Positions 33,776 through 42,542 of a DNA stretch of 64,000 nucleotides are shown here, piece by piece (the first letter of the stretch is position 1; each line of letters starts with the position of its first letter). Where the stretch lies: NCBI RefSeq assembly GCF_021431925.1, contig NZ_CP090371.1:1736001-1800000 (forward strand), read 5' to 3'. Position numbers and translations under genes: made by a program. The DNA comes from Halobaculum sp. CBA1158. Lineage in GTDB: Archaea > Halobacteriota > Halobacteria > Halobacteriales > Haloferacaceae. The notes below the pieces were generated by a model. That model was not told where the DNA came from and ran no database searches. It was given only the letters and a program-made list of their open reading frames with translations.

Positions 33776-34408
33776 GTGCCGCATCAGGAGGAGCTCTCGA
33801 ACCCCTACGGGATGGACACCGACTGCCAGCACTGCCCCGCCCTGGTCGAGTGCCGCGAGCGCGTCGTCCACGGCTACGGCGACGCCGAGGCGGAAGTGCT
33901 CGTCCTCGGTGAGTCGCCGACGGCGGGCGCTGAGCGCACGGGCGTCCCCTTCACCGGCGACGAGCGAGGTCGGCGGATCCAGCGCGTGCTCGGCGAGTTG
34001 GGCCTGTCGCACTCGCCGCCCGACGCCGACGAGCCGGACCTCCAGAACGTGTACACGACCTACCTCACGCGGTGTCGCCACCCCGAACGGTCGCCGACCG
34101 ACGAGGAAGTGCTGAACTGCGACGCCTTCCTCACCGCCGAGATCCGGATGATCAACCCCGAGCTCATCGTCCCCGTGGGACAGCGCGTGCTGGAGGCGCT
34201 GGCCATCGAGTACACCACCCGCGCGCCCGACTCCTTCGACGCCGACGCCGAGCACGCGACGACGGTCCGCGGCCGCGGGTTCGAACTCCTTCCGATGAGA
34301 GACCTCGAGGACCTCTCTGCCGGCGACGCCGATCGCTTCGTCGAACACGTCAGGGAGAACGTCTTCTCGCGCGACTACCGCCAGACGAAGGGGCGGCGGA
34401 GCCGCTAA
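33776..34408 (+). CDS. Uracil-DNA glycosylase superfamily protein, divergent
   Basis: A 210-residue protein with the iron-sulfur layout of family 4/5-like glycosylases: CQHC near the N terminus (C17, C20 region) and CRHPERSPTDEEVLNC (C-x14-C) in the middle. The phosphate-binding motif GESPTAGAERTGVPFTG resembles GEAPG..GxPFVG. The usual C-terminal HPS-type motif is replaced by LLPMRDLED, so uracil excision is not certain. The GTG start at 33776 follows the TATA-like CCGTTAAGC (33743-33751) at about 28 nt. Confidence 0.8.
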   Translation: MPHQEELSNPYGMDTDCQHCPALVECRERVVHGYGDAEAEVLVLGESPTAGAERTGVPFTGDERGRRIQRVLGELGLSHSPPDADEPDLQNVYTTYLTRCRHPERSPTDEEVLNCDAFLTAEIRMINPELIVPVGQRVLEALAIEYTTRAPDSFDADAEHATTVRGRGFELLPMRDLEDLSAGDADRFVEHVRENVFSRDYRQTKGRRSR

Positions 34409-34526
34409 GGAGACCGCTGAGACTGAGCCGTCGAGCGCGGCCGCCGGAGAGAGCCGCTCCAGGGCAACCACTCCGGCGAGGACGTGCCGGGAATCGTCTC
34501 ACCAGTAGGATGCGCCGGGCACCTTC

Positions 34527-34745
34527 TCACCAGTAAGGCGTCTCCCTGCGTGCGAGCGCGGTCCCGCGACCCCACGCGACCGCGACCGCCGTGGCGACGA
34601 CGAGCAGACCGAGGGTGGCGAACAGCCCGAGCGTCGGGACGCCGTCCGCGCCGGCACCAGTCGCAAGCAGGAACGAGCCCGCGGCGGCGACCGTGAGCAC
34701 CGACAGCAGCGAGCCGATCCGAACCAGCGTGGCGAGGAACTCCAT
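34527..34745 (-). CDS. Small membrane protein, 72 residues
   Basis: From the ATG at 34745: MEFLATLVRIGSLLSVLTVAAAG, a first hydrophobic helix (about 4-28), a short glycine-rich turn, then a second helix (about 38-60, LGLFATLGLLVVATAVAVAW), ending RREETPYW-like. The function is unknown. It is divergent from the following gene, whose start is 61 bp away. Nearby copies of CACCAGTA (34500-34535) are short and unexplained. Confidence 0.65.
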   Translation of the reverse strand: MEFLATLVRIGSLLSVLTVAAAGSFLLATGAGADGVPTLGLFATLGLLVVATAVAVAWGRGTALARRETPYW

Positions 34746-34805
34746 GGCCGTCTTCCGGCGCGGCGTTTGATAAACCCCTTTGCCCGGGGGGACCGTGGAT
34801 CGGGT

Positions 34806-35552
34806 ATGACCGTCGTCGCCGTCCTCGCGGACCCGCCCCGTCCCGGACTCGCCCTGCCCGACATCGCGGAGTCGACGCCGCTGTCGGCGACCGACACCGC
34901 CGACCTGTACGCGGCGACGCTGAAGGACACGCTTCGGGCCGTCGAGCGCTCCGGCGGCGACCTGCTCGTGAACTACCGCCCGGACGACCTCCTCTCCGAC
35001 GAGCACGTGACCGACACGTCGAGCGAGGCGGAACTGCGCGCGCTCGCCGGCGAGGCGCTGGAGGACGTGACCGACGCGCGCTTCGAACAGCAGGTCGGCT
35101 CGACGCACTCGGCGCGGGCGGGGAACACAGCGACCCACCTGCTTCGCGAAGAGGGCGTCGACTCGGTCGCTGTGACCCGAGGGACCACCCCGCTGCTCAC
35201 CCGCACGGTCATCGACTCGGCAGCGATGAAGCTCCGCGGCAACCAGACCGTCCTCGGCCCGTCGACGCGCGGGCGGACCTACTACGCAGGCTTCACGGCC
35301 CCGATCGACTACGAGGCCGCCTTCGAGGGACCGGAACTGGAGACGCTCGTCGACCGCGCGGGCGACGCGGGCCACCGCGTCGAGTTCCTCCCGACCCACG
35401 TCGGCGTCGAGACGGCGGCTGACCTGCGCGACCTCCTCCCGGTGCTGTGGAGTCGGATCGCCGCCGAGCGCGTCGTCCCCGAACGCACCGCCACGTTCGT
35501 CCACGAGCACGGCCTCCGCGTCCGCGACGGCGACGTGGTCGTCGACGACTGA
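34806..35552 (+). CDS. DUF2064-like glycosyl/nucleotidyl-transferase-fold protein
   Basis: A 248-residue protein starting MTVVAVLADPPRPGLALPDI. The N-terminal V-V-A-V-L-A-D-P-P-R-P-G-L, in place of the usual K-x-P-x-x-G-x-x-K-T-R-L, and helices with ELYRAALxD-like ADLYAATLKDTL recall DUF2064 nucleotidyltransferase-fold proteins. The later NQTVLGPSTRGRTYYAGFTAPIDYEAAF matches the D-x-x-G-P-x-x-x-G-G-Y-x-L signature in degenerate form. Catalytic residues are poorly conserved, so the activity is uncertain. The ATG at 34806 is preceded by a GGATCGGGT region. Confidence 0.65.
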   Translation: MTVVAVLADPPRPGLALPDIAESTPLSATDTADLYAATLKDTLRAVERSGGDLLVNYRPDDLLSDEHVTDTSSEAELRALAGEALEDVTDARFEQQVGSTHSARAGNTATHLLREEGVDSVAVTRGTTPLLTRTVIDSAAMKLRGNQTVLGPSTRGRTYYAGFTAPIDYEAAFEGPELETLVDRAGDAGHRVEFLPTHVGVETAADLRDLLPVLWSRIAAERVVPERTATFVHEHGLRVRDGDVVVDD

Positions 35553-35612
35553 CCGGCGGCGGGCGAACGCGACCGGTAGGTCTTAGACGACGAGGTCGCA
35601 AGTGGGAGTCGC

Positions 35613-35694
35613 GGTGGGGTGGCAGAGTGGCCTATTGCGTCTGCCTTGAAAGCAGATGGCGCAAGCCTCCTGGGTTCGAATCCCAGCCCCACCG
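35613..35694 (+). tRNA. tRNA-Ser (anticodon TGA)
   Basis: An 82-nt type II tRNA. Acceptor arms are GGTGGGG (35613-35619) and CCCCACC (35687-35693), with discriminator G as in serine tRNAs. The anticodon loop CTTGAAA carries TGA, a long variable arm GGCGCAAGCC is present, and the T arm is CTGGG-TTCGAAT-CCCAG. The AT-rich TCTTAGAC at 35581-35588 is a possible promoter element. Confidence 0.95.
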
Positions 35695-35741
35695 AACTTC
35701 TCGAAGAAGCGCGACGCGTGAGCGACCGCAGCGTCCTCCCC

Positions 35742-36176
35742 CTACAGGAACTGCCCGGCGACGTACCGCCACACCGCGAGCGACACCGACCCGACCACGA
35801 GCATCACGACCGCGAAGGTGACCGCGACGCCGCCGTCGACGAGGGGCGTCGCGCGGAGGATCAGTCCGACCGCGGCCGCGGGAATCCACGACCGGACGGC
35901 GAGCGGCACCGACGCCTTCGCCGACTCGGCCGCGCCCGCGGAGTACGCCCCCACGAGCGGCGCGGCGACGACCCACCCCAGCAGGAACGGCGCGGCGACC
36001 GCGAGCAGCGCGACCGCGTCCCCCGCACCGGCGAGCGGGAAGGGAACGGTTCCGTGCTGGATCGTGCCGGCGTAGATGAACGCCACGATGACGAGTAGGT
36101 CGCCGACCGCGAGCGGGAGCGCGGCCCTGTCGACCCGGTTCGCGAGGAACGAGTTCGAACCCGAATCCGTAGCCAT
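35742..36176 (-). CDS. DUF3054 membrane protein
   Basis: A 144-residue protein with four membrane helices. The N terminus reads ALPLAVGDLLVIVAFIYAGTIQHGT, where GDLLVI..FIxxGxxxHG is the DUF3054 hallmark (about 24-43). LLGWVVAAPLVGAYSA and SWIPAAAVGLILRATPL follow as in the family. The function is unknown, though the family is widespread in haloarchaea and actinobacteria. It starts at 36176, close to the methyltransferase end at 36201, in the same orientation, so a common transcript is likely. Confidence 0.88.
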   Translation of the reverse strand: MATDSGSNSFLANRVDRAALPLAVGDLLVIVAFIYAGTIQHGTVPFPLAGAGDAVALLAVAAPFLLGWVVAAPLVGAYSAGAAESAKASVPLAVRSWIPAAAVGLILRATPLVDGGVAVTFAVVMLVVGSVSLAVWRYVAGQFL

Positions 36177-36200
36177 GTCCGGACGTTCGTCGCCCCCGGC

Positions 36201-36854
36201 TTAACGGCCGCGTTCCGCGTCGGCGTCGCCGGCGACCTCGTCGGTCGCGTCGGTCGCGTCGGGTGCGTCGGTCGGCTTCACCCCGACGACCGTGTACCCG
36301 AACCCCGGATCGACGACGTGGCTCCGAAGCCCCGCGTCGTCGAGCGTCGCCGTCACCGACTCCGGCGAGAGAAACCGCGAGTTCATCCCCGCGATCGACT
36401 CCGTCCGGGCCAGCGCCCGGCCACGGCGCGTCCCGGGGTCGAACTCACGGACGACCACGACGCCGCCGGGAGCGAGCGCGCGGGCGGCTTCCCCGAGCGC
36501 GGCCTCCGGGTCGGGGAAGTGATGGAGCGCGTCGGCGACGACGACCGCGTCGACGCCGCCGTCGGAGACCGGCAGTCGGGCCGCGTCGCCGCGGACGACC
36601 GGGAAGCCGTCGGCGGCCGCCCGCCGGAGCATACCACGCGAGTAGTCGACGACGGTCGCCTCGACGCCGACCCGACCGAGCGCCCGGGCGACCCGGCCCG
36701 TGCCGCCGCCCAGGTCGACGACGCGTTCGACCGGCCGGTGCGCGAACGCCAGCCCGGCGCGCAGATCCGCCGGGCTCGCGGGGGGCATGACCGCGTCGTA
36801 CAGCGGGGCGATCCGGTCGAAGAAGCCCACGTCGCCGTGCCCGAGTCCGAACAT
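36201..36854 (-). CDS. Class I SAM-dependent methyltransferase
   Basis: A 217-residue methyltransferase. The start MFGLGHGDVGFFDRIAPLYDAVMPP is typical of UbiE/menaquinone-like enzymes. Motif I VVDLGGGTGRVARAL is at about 44-58, motif II VVDYSRGML near 69-77, and VVVADALHHFPDPEAAL gives the post-II acidic region. The acceptor substrate is unknown. The ATG at 36854 is chosen because the upstream extension is shadow sequence. It is divergent from the acetyltransferase gene with 66 bp between, and upstream of the DUF3054 gene. Confidence 0.88.
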   Translation of the reverse strand: MFGLGHGDVGFFDRIAPLYDAVMPPASPADLRAGLAFAHRPVERVVDLGGGTGRVARALGRVGVEATVVDYSRGMLRRAAADGFPVVRGDAARLPVSDGGVDAVVVADALHHFPDPEAALGEAARALAPGGVVVVREFDPGTRRGRALARTESIAGMNSRFLSPESVTATLDDAGLRSHVVDPGFGYTVVGVKPTDAPDATDATDEVAGDADAERGR

Positions 36855-36920
36855 GGACGGGACGACGGGACGCGGCGGGTTAGCCGTGGCGCTGAAGCCC
36901 CGTCGCCGCGAACGTCGACC

Positions 36921-37613
36921 GTGGAGTTCCGCCTGCTCGGGTGGCCCGCGGACGACGTGCTCGTCCGCCTCGACCACCGCGCGTACGCCTACGCCGGCAA
37001 GTTCGCCATGTCGAGCACGGGGAAGGCCGTCGCGCTCGAGGAGGCCGGCGACGACGATTCGAGACGCGACCCGGACCACGCGAACCACGCGGGCGACGCG
37101 GACCGCGCCGGCGAGACGGACCGCGAGCGCGTCGCCGTCGACGACGCGGAGACGTTCGCGATCCCCGACGATCCCAAGCAGGAGTACGTCGCGCCCGCGG
37201 GGATCGTCGCGTTCAGCGAGGACCGGACCGACCCCGAGACGCTGTGGCTGCGGTACGTGAGCGTCCGCCGCGAGCGTCGCGGCGAGGGGATCGGCCCGCG
37301 CCTTTGCTCGTTCGTCGTCGACCGCGCGGCCGAGCGCGGCTACGACCGGGTCCGCATCGCCGTCAACAACGCATACAGCTTCGAGGCGCTCTACAAGGTC
37401 GGGTTCGCGTGGACCGGTCGCGAGACGGGGATCGCCGAGTTGGTGCTCGAGCGGCCGGCGGCCGAGCCCGCCGCCGTCGACCCGGACGCCTACCGCGCAG
37501 GCCTCGCGACTATCGCAGCCCGCGACGACGTGGGCGAGGACGAGCGCGCGTTCGTCGAACGGAAGCGCGAGCGTGGGCCGCCGGCGGTCGAAGACGGGTC
37601 GCGATCGGAGTGA
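36921..37613 (+). CDS. GNAT family acetyltransferase
   Basis: A 230-residue protein from the GTG at 36921 (MEFRLLGWPADD). The central LWLRYVSVRRERRGEGIGPRLCSFVVDRAAERGY contains the acetyl-CoA-binding R/Q-x-x-G-x-G/A motif (RRGEGIG, about 116-122), and VRIAVNNAYSFEALYKVGFAWTG is the usual motif B. A charged insertion with repeated DPDHANHAGDADRAGETDRE precedes the core. The substrate is unknown. The C-terminal extension, ERKRERGPP, is basic and probably disordered. Confidence 0.85.
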   Translation: MEFRLLGWPADDVLVRLDHRAYAYAGKFAMSSTGKAVALEEAGDDDSRRDPDHANHAGDADRAGETDRERVAVDDAETFAIPDDPKQEYVAPAGIVAFSEDRTDPETLWLRYVSVRRERRGEGIGPRLCSFVVDRAAERGYDRVRIAVNNAYSFEALYKVGFAWTGRETGIAELVLERPAAEPAAVDPDAYRAGLATIAARDDVGEDERAFVERKRERGPPAVEDGSRSE

Positions 37614-37673
37614 CTCCCCCCGCACCCGTCCGGACTCGGGAGCTTCAAACCCCGCCGACCCCATGGTCCGATA

Positions 37674-38651
37674 ATGGGAAACGCGGATCTCCGTGACATC
37701 GCGCACATCGAGGACGTCGCCTTCGGGGAGGTCTCCGGCGTCGTCGCGGTCGACGCGCACAACTGGCTGTACCGCTACCTCACGACGACGGTGAAGTTCA
37801 CGAGCGACCGCCGCTACACCACGGAGGCCGGCGAAGAGGTCGCCAACCTCATCGGCATCGTGCAGGGGCTGCCGAAGTTCCTCGAGAACGACCTCACGCC
37901 CGTCTTCGTCTTCGACGGCGGCGTCACCGACATGAAAGACGACGAGGTGGCCAAGCGGCGCGAGGCCCGGGAGCGGGCCGAGGAGCGCCGACAGGAGGCC
38001 CAAGAGCGCGGCGACTCCGTCGAGGCCGCACGGCTGGAGGCGCGCACCCAGCGTCTCACCGACACCATCCACGAGACCTCCCGCGAACTGCTCCGCCTGC
38101 TCGACGTGCCCGTCGTCGAGGCTCCGGCGGAGGGCGAAGCGCAGTGTGCACACATGAACCGCGTCGGCGACGCCGACTACTCGGGCAGCGAGGACTACGA
38201 CACGCTGCTGTTCGGCGGGCCGCGAACGCTCCGACAGCTCACCTCCAAGGGCGACCCGGAGCTGATGGACCTGGAGGCGACCCTCGCGGACCACGACATC
38301 ACCCGCGAGCAGCTCGTCGACGCCGCGATGCTGTGCGGGACGGACTTCAACGAGGGCGTCCGCGGCATCGGGCCGAAGACCGCCCTCGCTGCGGTGAAGG
38401 AGCACGGCGACCTGTTCGCGGTGCTGGAGGCCCGCGACGCGGAGATCCCGAACGCCGAGCGCGTCCGGGAGTTCTTCCACTCGCCGCCGGTCACCGACGA
38501 CTACGACCTCGACACGTCGATCACCCCCGACGTCGACGCCGCCCGCGCGTACGTCGTCGAGGAGTGGGAGGTCGACCCTCAGGAGGTCGAGCGCGGCCTC
38601 GAACGCATCGACGAGGCGCTGACGCAGACCGGGCTCGACGACTGGGCGTAG
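37674..38651 (+). CDS. fen: Flap endonuclease 1
   Basis: A 325-residue structure-specific nuclease that removes 5' flaps in lagging-strand synthesis and repair. The metal-binding acidic residues are visible in [14 protein letters not shown] (about 22-35), VFVFDGG (about 77-83), [10 protein letters not shown] (about 148-157), [12 protein letters not shown] (about 170-181) and CGTDFN (about 220-225). The helix-hairpin-helix is [18 protein letters not shown]. The C terminus QTGLDDWA is a PCNA-interacting (PIP) box. The ATG at 37674 has no competing start. Confidence 0.96.
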   Translation: MGNADLRDIAHIEDVAFGEVSGVVAVDAHNWLYRYLTTTVKFTSDRRYTTEAGEEVANLIGIVQGLPKFLENDLTPVFVFDGGVTDMKDDEVAKRREARERAEERRQEAQERGDSVEAARLEARTQRLTDTIHETSRELLRLLDVPVVEAPAEGEAQCAHMNRVGDADYSGSEDYDTLLFGGPRTLRQLTSKGDPELMDLEATLADHDITREQLVDAAMLCGTDFNEGVRGIGPKTALAAVKEHGDLFAVLEARDAEIPNAERVREFFHSPPVTDDYDLDTSITPDVDAARAYVVEEWEVDPQEVERGLERIDEALTQTGLDDWA

Positions 38652-38745
38652 GCGGCGCGGACGCGGTCGGTCAGGCACCGACGATGCCCGCGCCCCCGGT
38701 CGGATCCGATGGGATTAACACGCCCCGACCGGAACCTACGACCGC

Positions 38746-38820
38746 GCTCGGTTGGTGTAGTCCGGCCAATCATGTTGGCCTTTCGAGCCGACGACCAGGG
38801 TTCAAATCCCTGACCGAGCA
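38746..38820 (+). tRNA. tRNA-Glu (anticodon TTC)
   Basis: A 75-nt tRNA. The acceptor arms GCTCGGT (38746-38752) and ACCGAGC (38813-38819) pair, with discriminator A. The anticodon arm reads GTTGGC-CTTTCGA-GCCGAC region with TTC as anticodon, and the T arm is CAGGG-TTCAAAT-CCCTG. The AT-rich GGATTAACA at 38712-38720 is a likely promoter element. Confidence 0.95.
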
Positions 38821-38888
38821 CTACAGCGAGCGTCGGGGACGCGAGCATGGTTCTTGGAACGGCGTGGGAGACACGAGCAGGGAGCTGA

Positions 38889-39005
38889 ATCCATCCGCGA
38901 CCGCGTCGCTACCGCTCGGCGACCGTCGAGTGGCCCGAGGGCGTGTACGCGGCCTACCGCGAGGACGCCGAGCCCGTCGACCCAGAGCGCCTCGGTGACC
39001 CGTAG
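38889..39005 (+). pseudogene. Possible 3' remnant of a protein gene after tRNA-Glu
   Basis: An open stretch of 38 codons, bounded by TGA at 38886-38888 and TAG at 39003-39005, has protein-like composition: RRYRSATVEWPEGVYAAYRE and then DAEPVDPERLGDP. It has no start codon or promoter. It looks like the C-terminal end of a truncated gene left beside the tRNA, a usual integration site, but I cannot name the parent. The evidence is composition only. Confidence 0.35.
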
Positions 39006-39021
39006 TCGGGTATCGCGGGCG

Positions 39022-40452
39022 CTACACCTCGATCATCGGCTCGGGATAGTCGATCCCCAACTCGACGCCGTACTCCACCCGTTCGGCGTCGCTCAGCGTC
39101 CACGGCTCGTGGACCGCCGACGGCGGCACGTCGGACAGCTCCGGCACCCAGCGCGTCACGTACTCGCCGTCGGCGTCGTACCGCCTCGCCTGGCTCACCA
39201 CGTCGAACGAGCGGTCGCGACTGTCGTTGCCGACGCCGGCGATGTACGCCCAGTTGCCGTAGTTCGACGCCGGGTCGTGATCGACCAGCCGCGTCTCGAA
39301 GTACGCCGCCCCCCTGCGCCAGTCGATCCGGAGGTCGTTCGCGAGGAACGAGGCCGCGTTCTGACGGGCGCGGTTGCTCTGATACCCCGTCGCGTTCAGC
39401 TCCCGCATCGCGGCGTCGACGAACGGGATCCCCGTCTCGCCGTCGGCCCACCGCCGGAACGCCGCGTCGTCGTCGCGCCAGTCGATGTCGTCGCGGTCGC
39501 GGATGCCGCCCGACCGGAAGAAGTCGCTGCCGTGTTTGGCGAACTGGAACTGGAAGAAGTCCCGCCAGATCAGCTCGAACAGCAGCCAGTACGTCGAGTC
39601 GTTGGCGACGCGCTCGCGCTCGTAGCGCCGGACCGCCCGTTCGACATGCCGCGGCGAGAGGCAGCCCTCGTTGAGCCACGCCGACAGCTTCGAGGAGAAC
39701 CCCTGCCCGACGAGGCCGTTTCGCGTCTCCTTGTACTCGCGGAGCCGGTCCTCTTCGAAGAGGTATCGGTCGACCCGCGTCAGCGCCGCGGACTCGCCGC
39801 CCTCGAACGCCAGGGCCGCCCTGTCGTCGTACGCGGCCTCGTCCAGGCCGAGGTCGCCGTTGGAGGGGATCGACCCCGCCCCCACGGCGTCGACGGGCGC
39901 GACCGGGAGCTCCGGCTCTGGGAGCGGATCTCGAACCGTCGACCGGTTCTCGACGGACTTCCGGAAGCTCGTGTACGTGTCCGAGATGTCGGTGTACGCC
40001 GTCGGCAGGTCGTTCAGGTGATACAGCGTGTGCGTCCACTGGCGCGAGGGCGTCACGTCCTGCCCGCGCAGACGCCGGCGAACCGCGTTCTCGACGCCCA
40101 TCTCCTCGGGTGTCGGAAGCGTCTGGAAGTGGACCGCGTCGGCGTCGACCGCCGTCGCGACCGCCGGGATCACTTTCTCCGGTCGATCGTGGCGAACGAC
40201 CAGACCCGACCCCCGCTCGCGAAGCCGTTCGCGCAGGTCCGCGACCGACTCGCGTCTGAATCGCGTCCGGTACCGCCCCGTCTTCTCGAAGCGGAAGGAG
40301 TCGGGACCGCCGAACTCTCGCTCGCCGTACTCGCGGGGGTCGAACGCGTACACCGGCAGTAGCTCGTCGGCGTCGGCCGCCTCGAACAGCGCTTCGTTGT
40401 CGTGGACGCGGAGGTCGCGTCGGAACCAGACGACGGCGGTGTCGGCTGCCAT
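39022..40452 (-). CDS. CRY-DASH type cryptochrome/photolyase
   Basis: A 476-residue FAD protein. The N-terminal photolyase domain begins MAADTAVVWFRRDLRVHDNEAL; the FAD-binding domain contains LIWRDFFQFQFAKHG, TGIPFVDAAMRELNATGYQSNR and NYGNWAYIAGVGND, which are DASH-type signatures. DASH proteins bind FAD and usually a folate cofactor; they repair pyrimidine dimers in single-stranded DNA and some act as light sensors. Length fits the group. The gene is monocistronic, between tRNA-Glu and the SpoVR operon. Confidence 0.93.
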   Translation of the reverse strand: MAADTAVVWFRRDLRVHDNEALFEAADADELLPVYAFDPREYGEREFGGPDSFRFEKTGRYRTRFRRESVADLRERLRERGSGLVVRHDRPEKVIPAVATAVDADAVHFQTLPTPEEMGVENAVRRRLRGQDVTPSRQWTHTLYHLNDLPTAYTDISDTYTSFRKSVENRSTVRDPLPEPELPVAPVDAVGAGSIPSNGDLGLDEAAYDDRAALAFEGGESAALTRVDRYLFEEDRLREYKETRNGLVGQGFSSKLSAWLNEGCLSPRHVERAVRRYERERVANDSTYWLLFELIWRDFFQFQFAKHGSDFFRSGGIRDRDDIDWRDDDAAFRRWADGETGIPFVDAAMRELNATGYQSNRARQNAASFLANDLRIDWRRGAAYFETRLVDHDPASNYGNWAYIAGVGNDSRDRSFDVVSQARRYDADGEYVTRWVPELSDVPPSAVHEPWTLSDAERVEYGVELGIDYPEPMIEV

Positions 40453-40546
40453 CGGATCGATTACGGGCGCGAGCGACTTGAAGGCGTCCGCCGCGGTCAG
40501 CGATGGCGGACGAAGCGGCGACTACGGCGGGCCGAGCGGCGGCGAC

Positions 40547-42538
40547 TCACGCCAGCCACTCCTCGGGCGTGGTGTCGTAGTCCACGTCGGCGGCGGCGAT
40601 CTGCTCTGCGATCTCGGGCTCCAGGGCGTGGCGCTCGATCTCGTCGCCGTCGTAGCGCAGTCGGATCGGGACCTCCTCGCCGGTCGGCTCGCGGCCGCGA
40701 CGGCGGGCGACCTCCAGTTCGTGGTCGTCGTACTCGGTGACGATCGTCGCGAGGTTCACCGGCCGACCCCACAGCTCGAAGACGCGTTCGAGCGTCCGTT
40801 TCGCCTGTCCGATGTCGAGCGCGACGCCGTTGTACCGGTGGCCGAGGAGGAGCTCTCCGCGGTTGTCGTAGTTGCCGTCGTACACGGCGATCGTCGGCTT
40901 CCCGAAGTTCGTGAACTGCAGCAGGAGCTTCCGTTTCACGTCCTCCGGGTCGGTGGATGCGACCCGGTACCCCTCCGCCCCGCGGGAGTACTCGTAGGTG
41001 AAGTAGTTGCCCTCGGCGACGAACTCCTCGGTGAGGAACTCGTCGATGAACGTCACGTCGTTGTGGCTCTCGCGCACCTCGCGCATGCGCTCCCAGCCCG
41101 CGCCGTAGTCTACGTCCCCCAGCGCGGTCTCGACGTCCGGGTACGCTTCGTCGTCGAACATGTACCGCGCGACGCGCTCCAGTTCCGAGCGGCCGATCCG
41201 CTCGAGGAAGCCCCGGTTCGCCGGCTTGGCCAGCGAGAAGTGCCGCTCGCACAGCCCCTCGTAGGTGAGCACGGCCCACGGGTACGCGTCGGCGTCGAGG
41301 TCGCCCTCGCGGGCCCGGGCCAGCGCGTCGGCGTCGACGCGGGGGTCGTCGGGATCGAGGGCGTCCAGCGTGTCGGCCGTGACGCCCGCGATCGCCGGAT
41401 CGGGCTCCAGCAGGTCCGCGATCTCCTCGAAGTCGAGCACGTCGTGGAAGTTGCGCCAGGTGACGCCCTCGACCCGGAGCAGCTTGTCGACGACCTCCCG
41501 GCGGTTCGCCCGGTTCTCGACGTACCGCCAGATCTCGAAGCCGAGCTTGTAGGGATTCAGCCCCGGCGACCCGAGCACGCGGGCCATGTGGTCGGCGTAG
41601 GTGACGAACTCGTCGTCGCCGGCGAAGCGCTCGTCGCCCATCATCAGCGACTCCCAGTACGTGGCCCACCCCTCGTTGAGCACCTTCGTGAGCCGCTGTG
41701 GCGCGAAGTAGTACGCCTCCCGGCGAAGGATCTCGATCACCTCGTCCATCCACGGCTCGCGGTCGACGGCTTTCTCCGCCTCGTCGTCGTATCGCCTGCC
41801 GTGCTCGCGGAGGTACGCGAGCACGTCCGGGCGCGGCTCCGAGAGGTGGTCCTCGCCGCGCTGGGCGTCGACCCAGTCGGCGTCGAACACCTGATCGCGC
41901 ACCTCCGGGGAGAGGCCGAGGCGGTCGAGGCGCTCCTCGATGTCGACGAGGTCCTCCTCCGACTCCGAGTCCTCGCCGCGCTCGGCCGCCAGCGCGCGGT
42001 GCTGGTCGATCGTGTCCTCGATACAGAGCACGGCGTCGATGAGGCGCTCGACGTCCTCGCGGTCGATCTCGGGGTCGTTCACGTGCCCCGCGATCGCCTC
42101 GGCGTGGCGCTCCAGCATCGCCGCGGCGTCGGGGTCCTCCCGCTCGCCGGCGAAGCGGCCGAACCACTCGTTGTTGCGGAAGAAGTCCGCGTGCGCCTCG
42201 ACGTGGGTGATCACGGCCTTCTGGTCGGCCAGCGTGTTCGACTCCTGGAGGAACGCGTGACAGGGGTTGTCGTTGTTGACGATCTCGAACGCCTTCCCCA
42301 TGCCGAAGGTGTCCTGCTTGCGCTGGCGGTCGTACTTCATTCCCCACCGCCAGTGCGGGTACCGCGTCTGGAACCCGTCGTAGGCGATGAGCTCGTTCAT
42401 CTCGTCGTGGGTCACGACCCAGTAGTTCACCGGATACGGACGGAGGCCCAGCTTTCGGGCGAGTTCCCTCGCCTTCTCGGCCGGCTCCTCCAGCCCGGCG
42501 GCGACGCGGCGGGTCGCGACTCTGTCGTCGTGGATCAT
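40547..42538 (-). CDS. SpoVR family protein
   Basis: A 663-residue cytosolic protein of the SpoVR/YcgB family. The N-terminal ARKLGLRPYPVNYWVVTHDEMNELIAYDGFQTRYPHWRWGMKY segment (about 32-75) and the LKYEx-like WGWGMKY, HNEWFGRF-like and ENRGEL motifs are conserved. In bacteria it is co-expressed with the PrkA kinase (YeaG) and YeaH under stress or sporulation. Here it is last in the same order of genes, four bp after the DUF444 gene, so a joint function is likely. Biochemical activity is unknown. Confidence 0.92.
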   Translation of the reverse strand: MIHDDRVATRRVAAGLEEPAEKARELARKLGLRPYPVNYWVVTHDEMNELIAYDGFQTRYPHWRWGMKYDRQRKQDTFGMGKAFEIVNNDNPCHAFLQESNTLADQKAVITHVEAHADFFRNNEWFGRFAGEREDPDAAAMLERHAEAIAGHVNDPEIDREDVERLIDAVLCIEDTIDQHRALAAERGEDSESEEDLVDIEERLDRLGLSPEVRDQVFDADWVDAQRGEDHLSEPRPDVLAYLREHGRRYDDEAEKAVDREPWMDEVIEILRREAYYFAPQRLTKVLNEGWATYWESLMMGDERFAGDDEFVTYADHMARVLGSPGLNPYKLGFEIWRYVENRANRREVVDKLLRVEGVTWRNFHDVLDFEEIADLLEPDPAIAGVTADTLDALDPDDPRVDADALARAREGDLDADAYPWAVLTYEGLCERHFSLAKPANRGFLERIGRSELERVARYMFDDEAYPDVETALGDVDYGAGWERMREVRESHNDVTFIDEFLTEEFVAEGNYFTYEYSRGAEGYRVASTDPEDVKRKLLLQFTNFGKPTIAVYDGNYDNRGELLLGHRYNGVALDIGQAKRTLERVFELWGRPVNLATIVTEYDDHELEVARRRGREPTGEEVPIRLRYDGDEIERHALEPEIAEQIAAADVDYDTTPEEWLA

Positions 42539-42542
42539 GGAA

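Noticed and set aside
36201-38678. An 825-codon open frame on the minus strand
   Set aside because: It is the antisense of FEN1 and the acetyltransferase. Only 36201-36854 encodes a recognisable methyltransferase.
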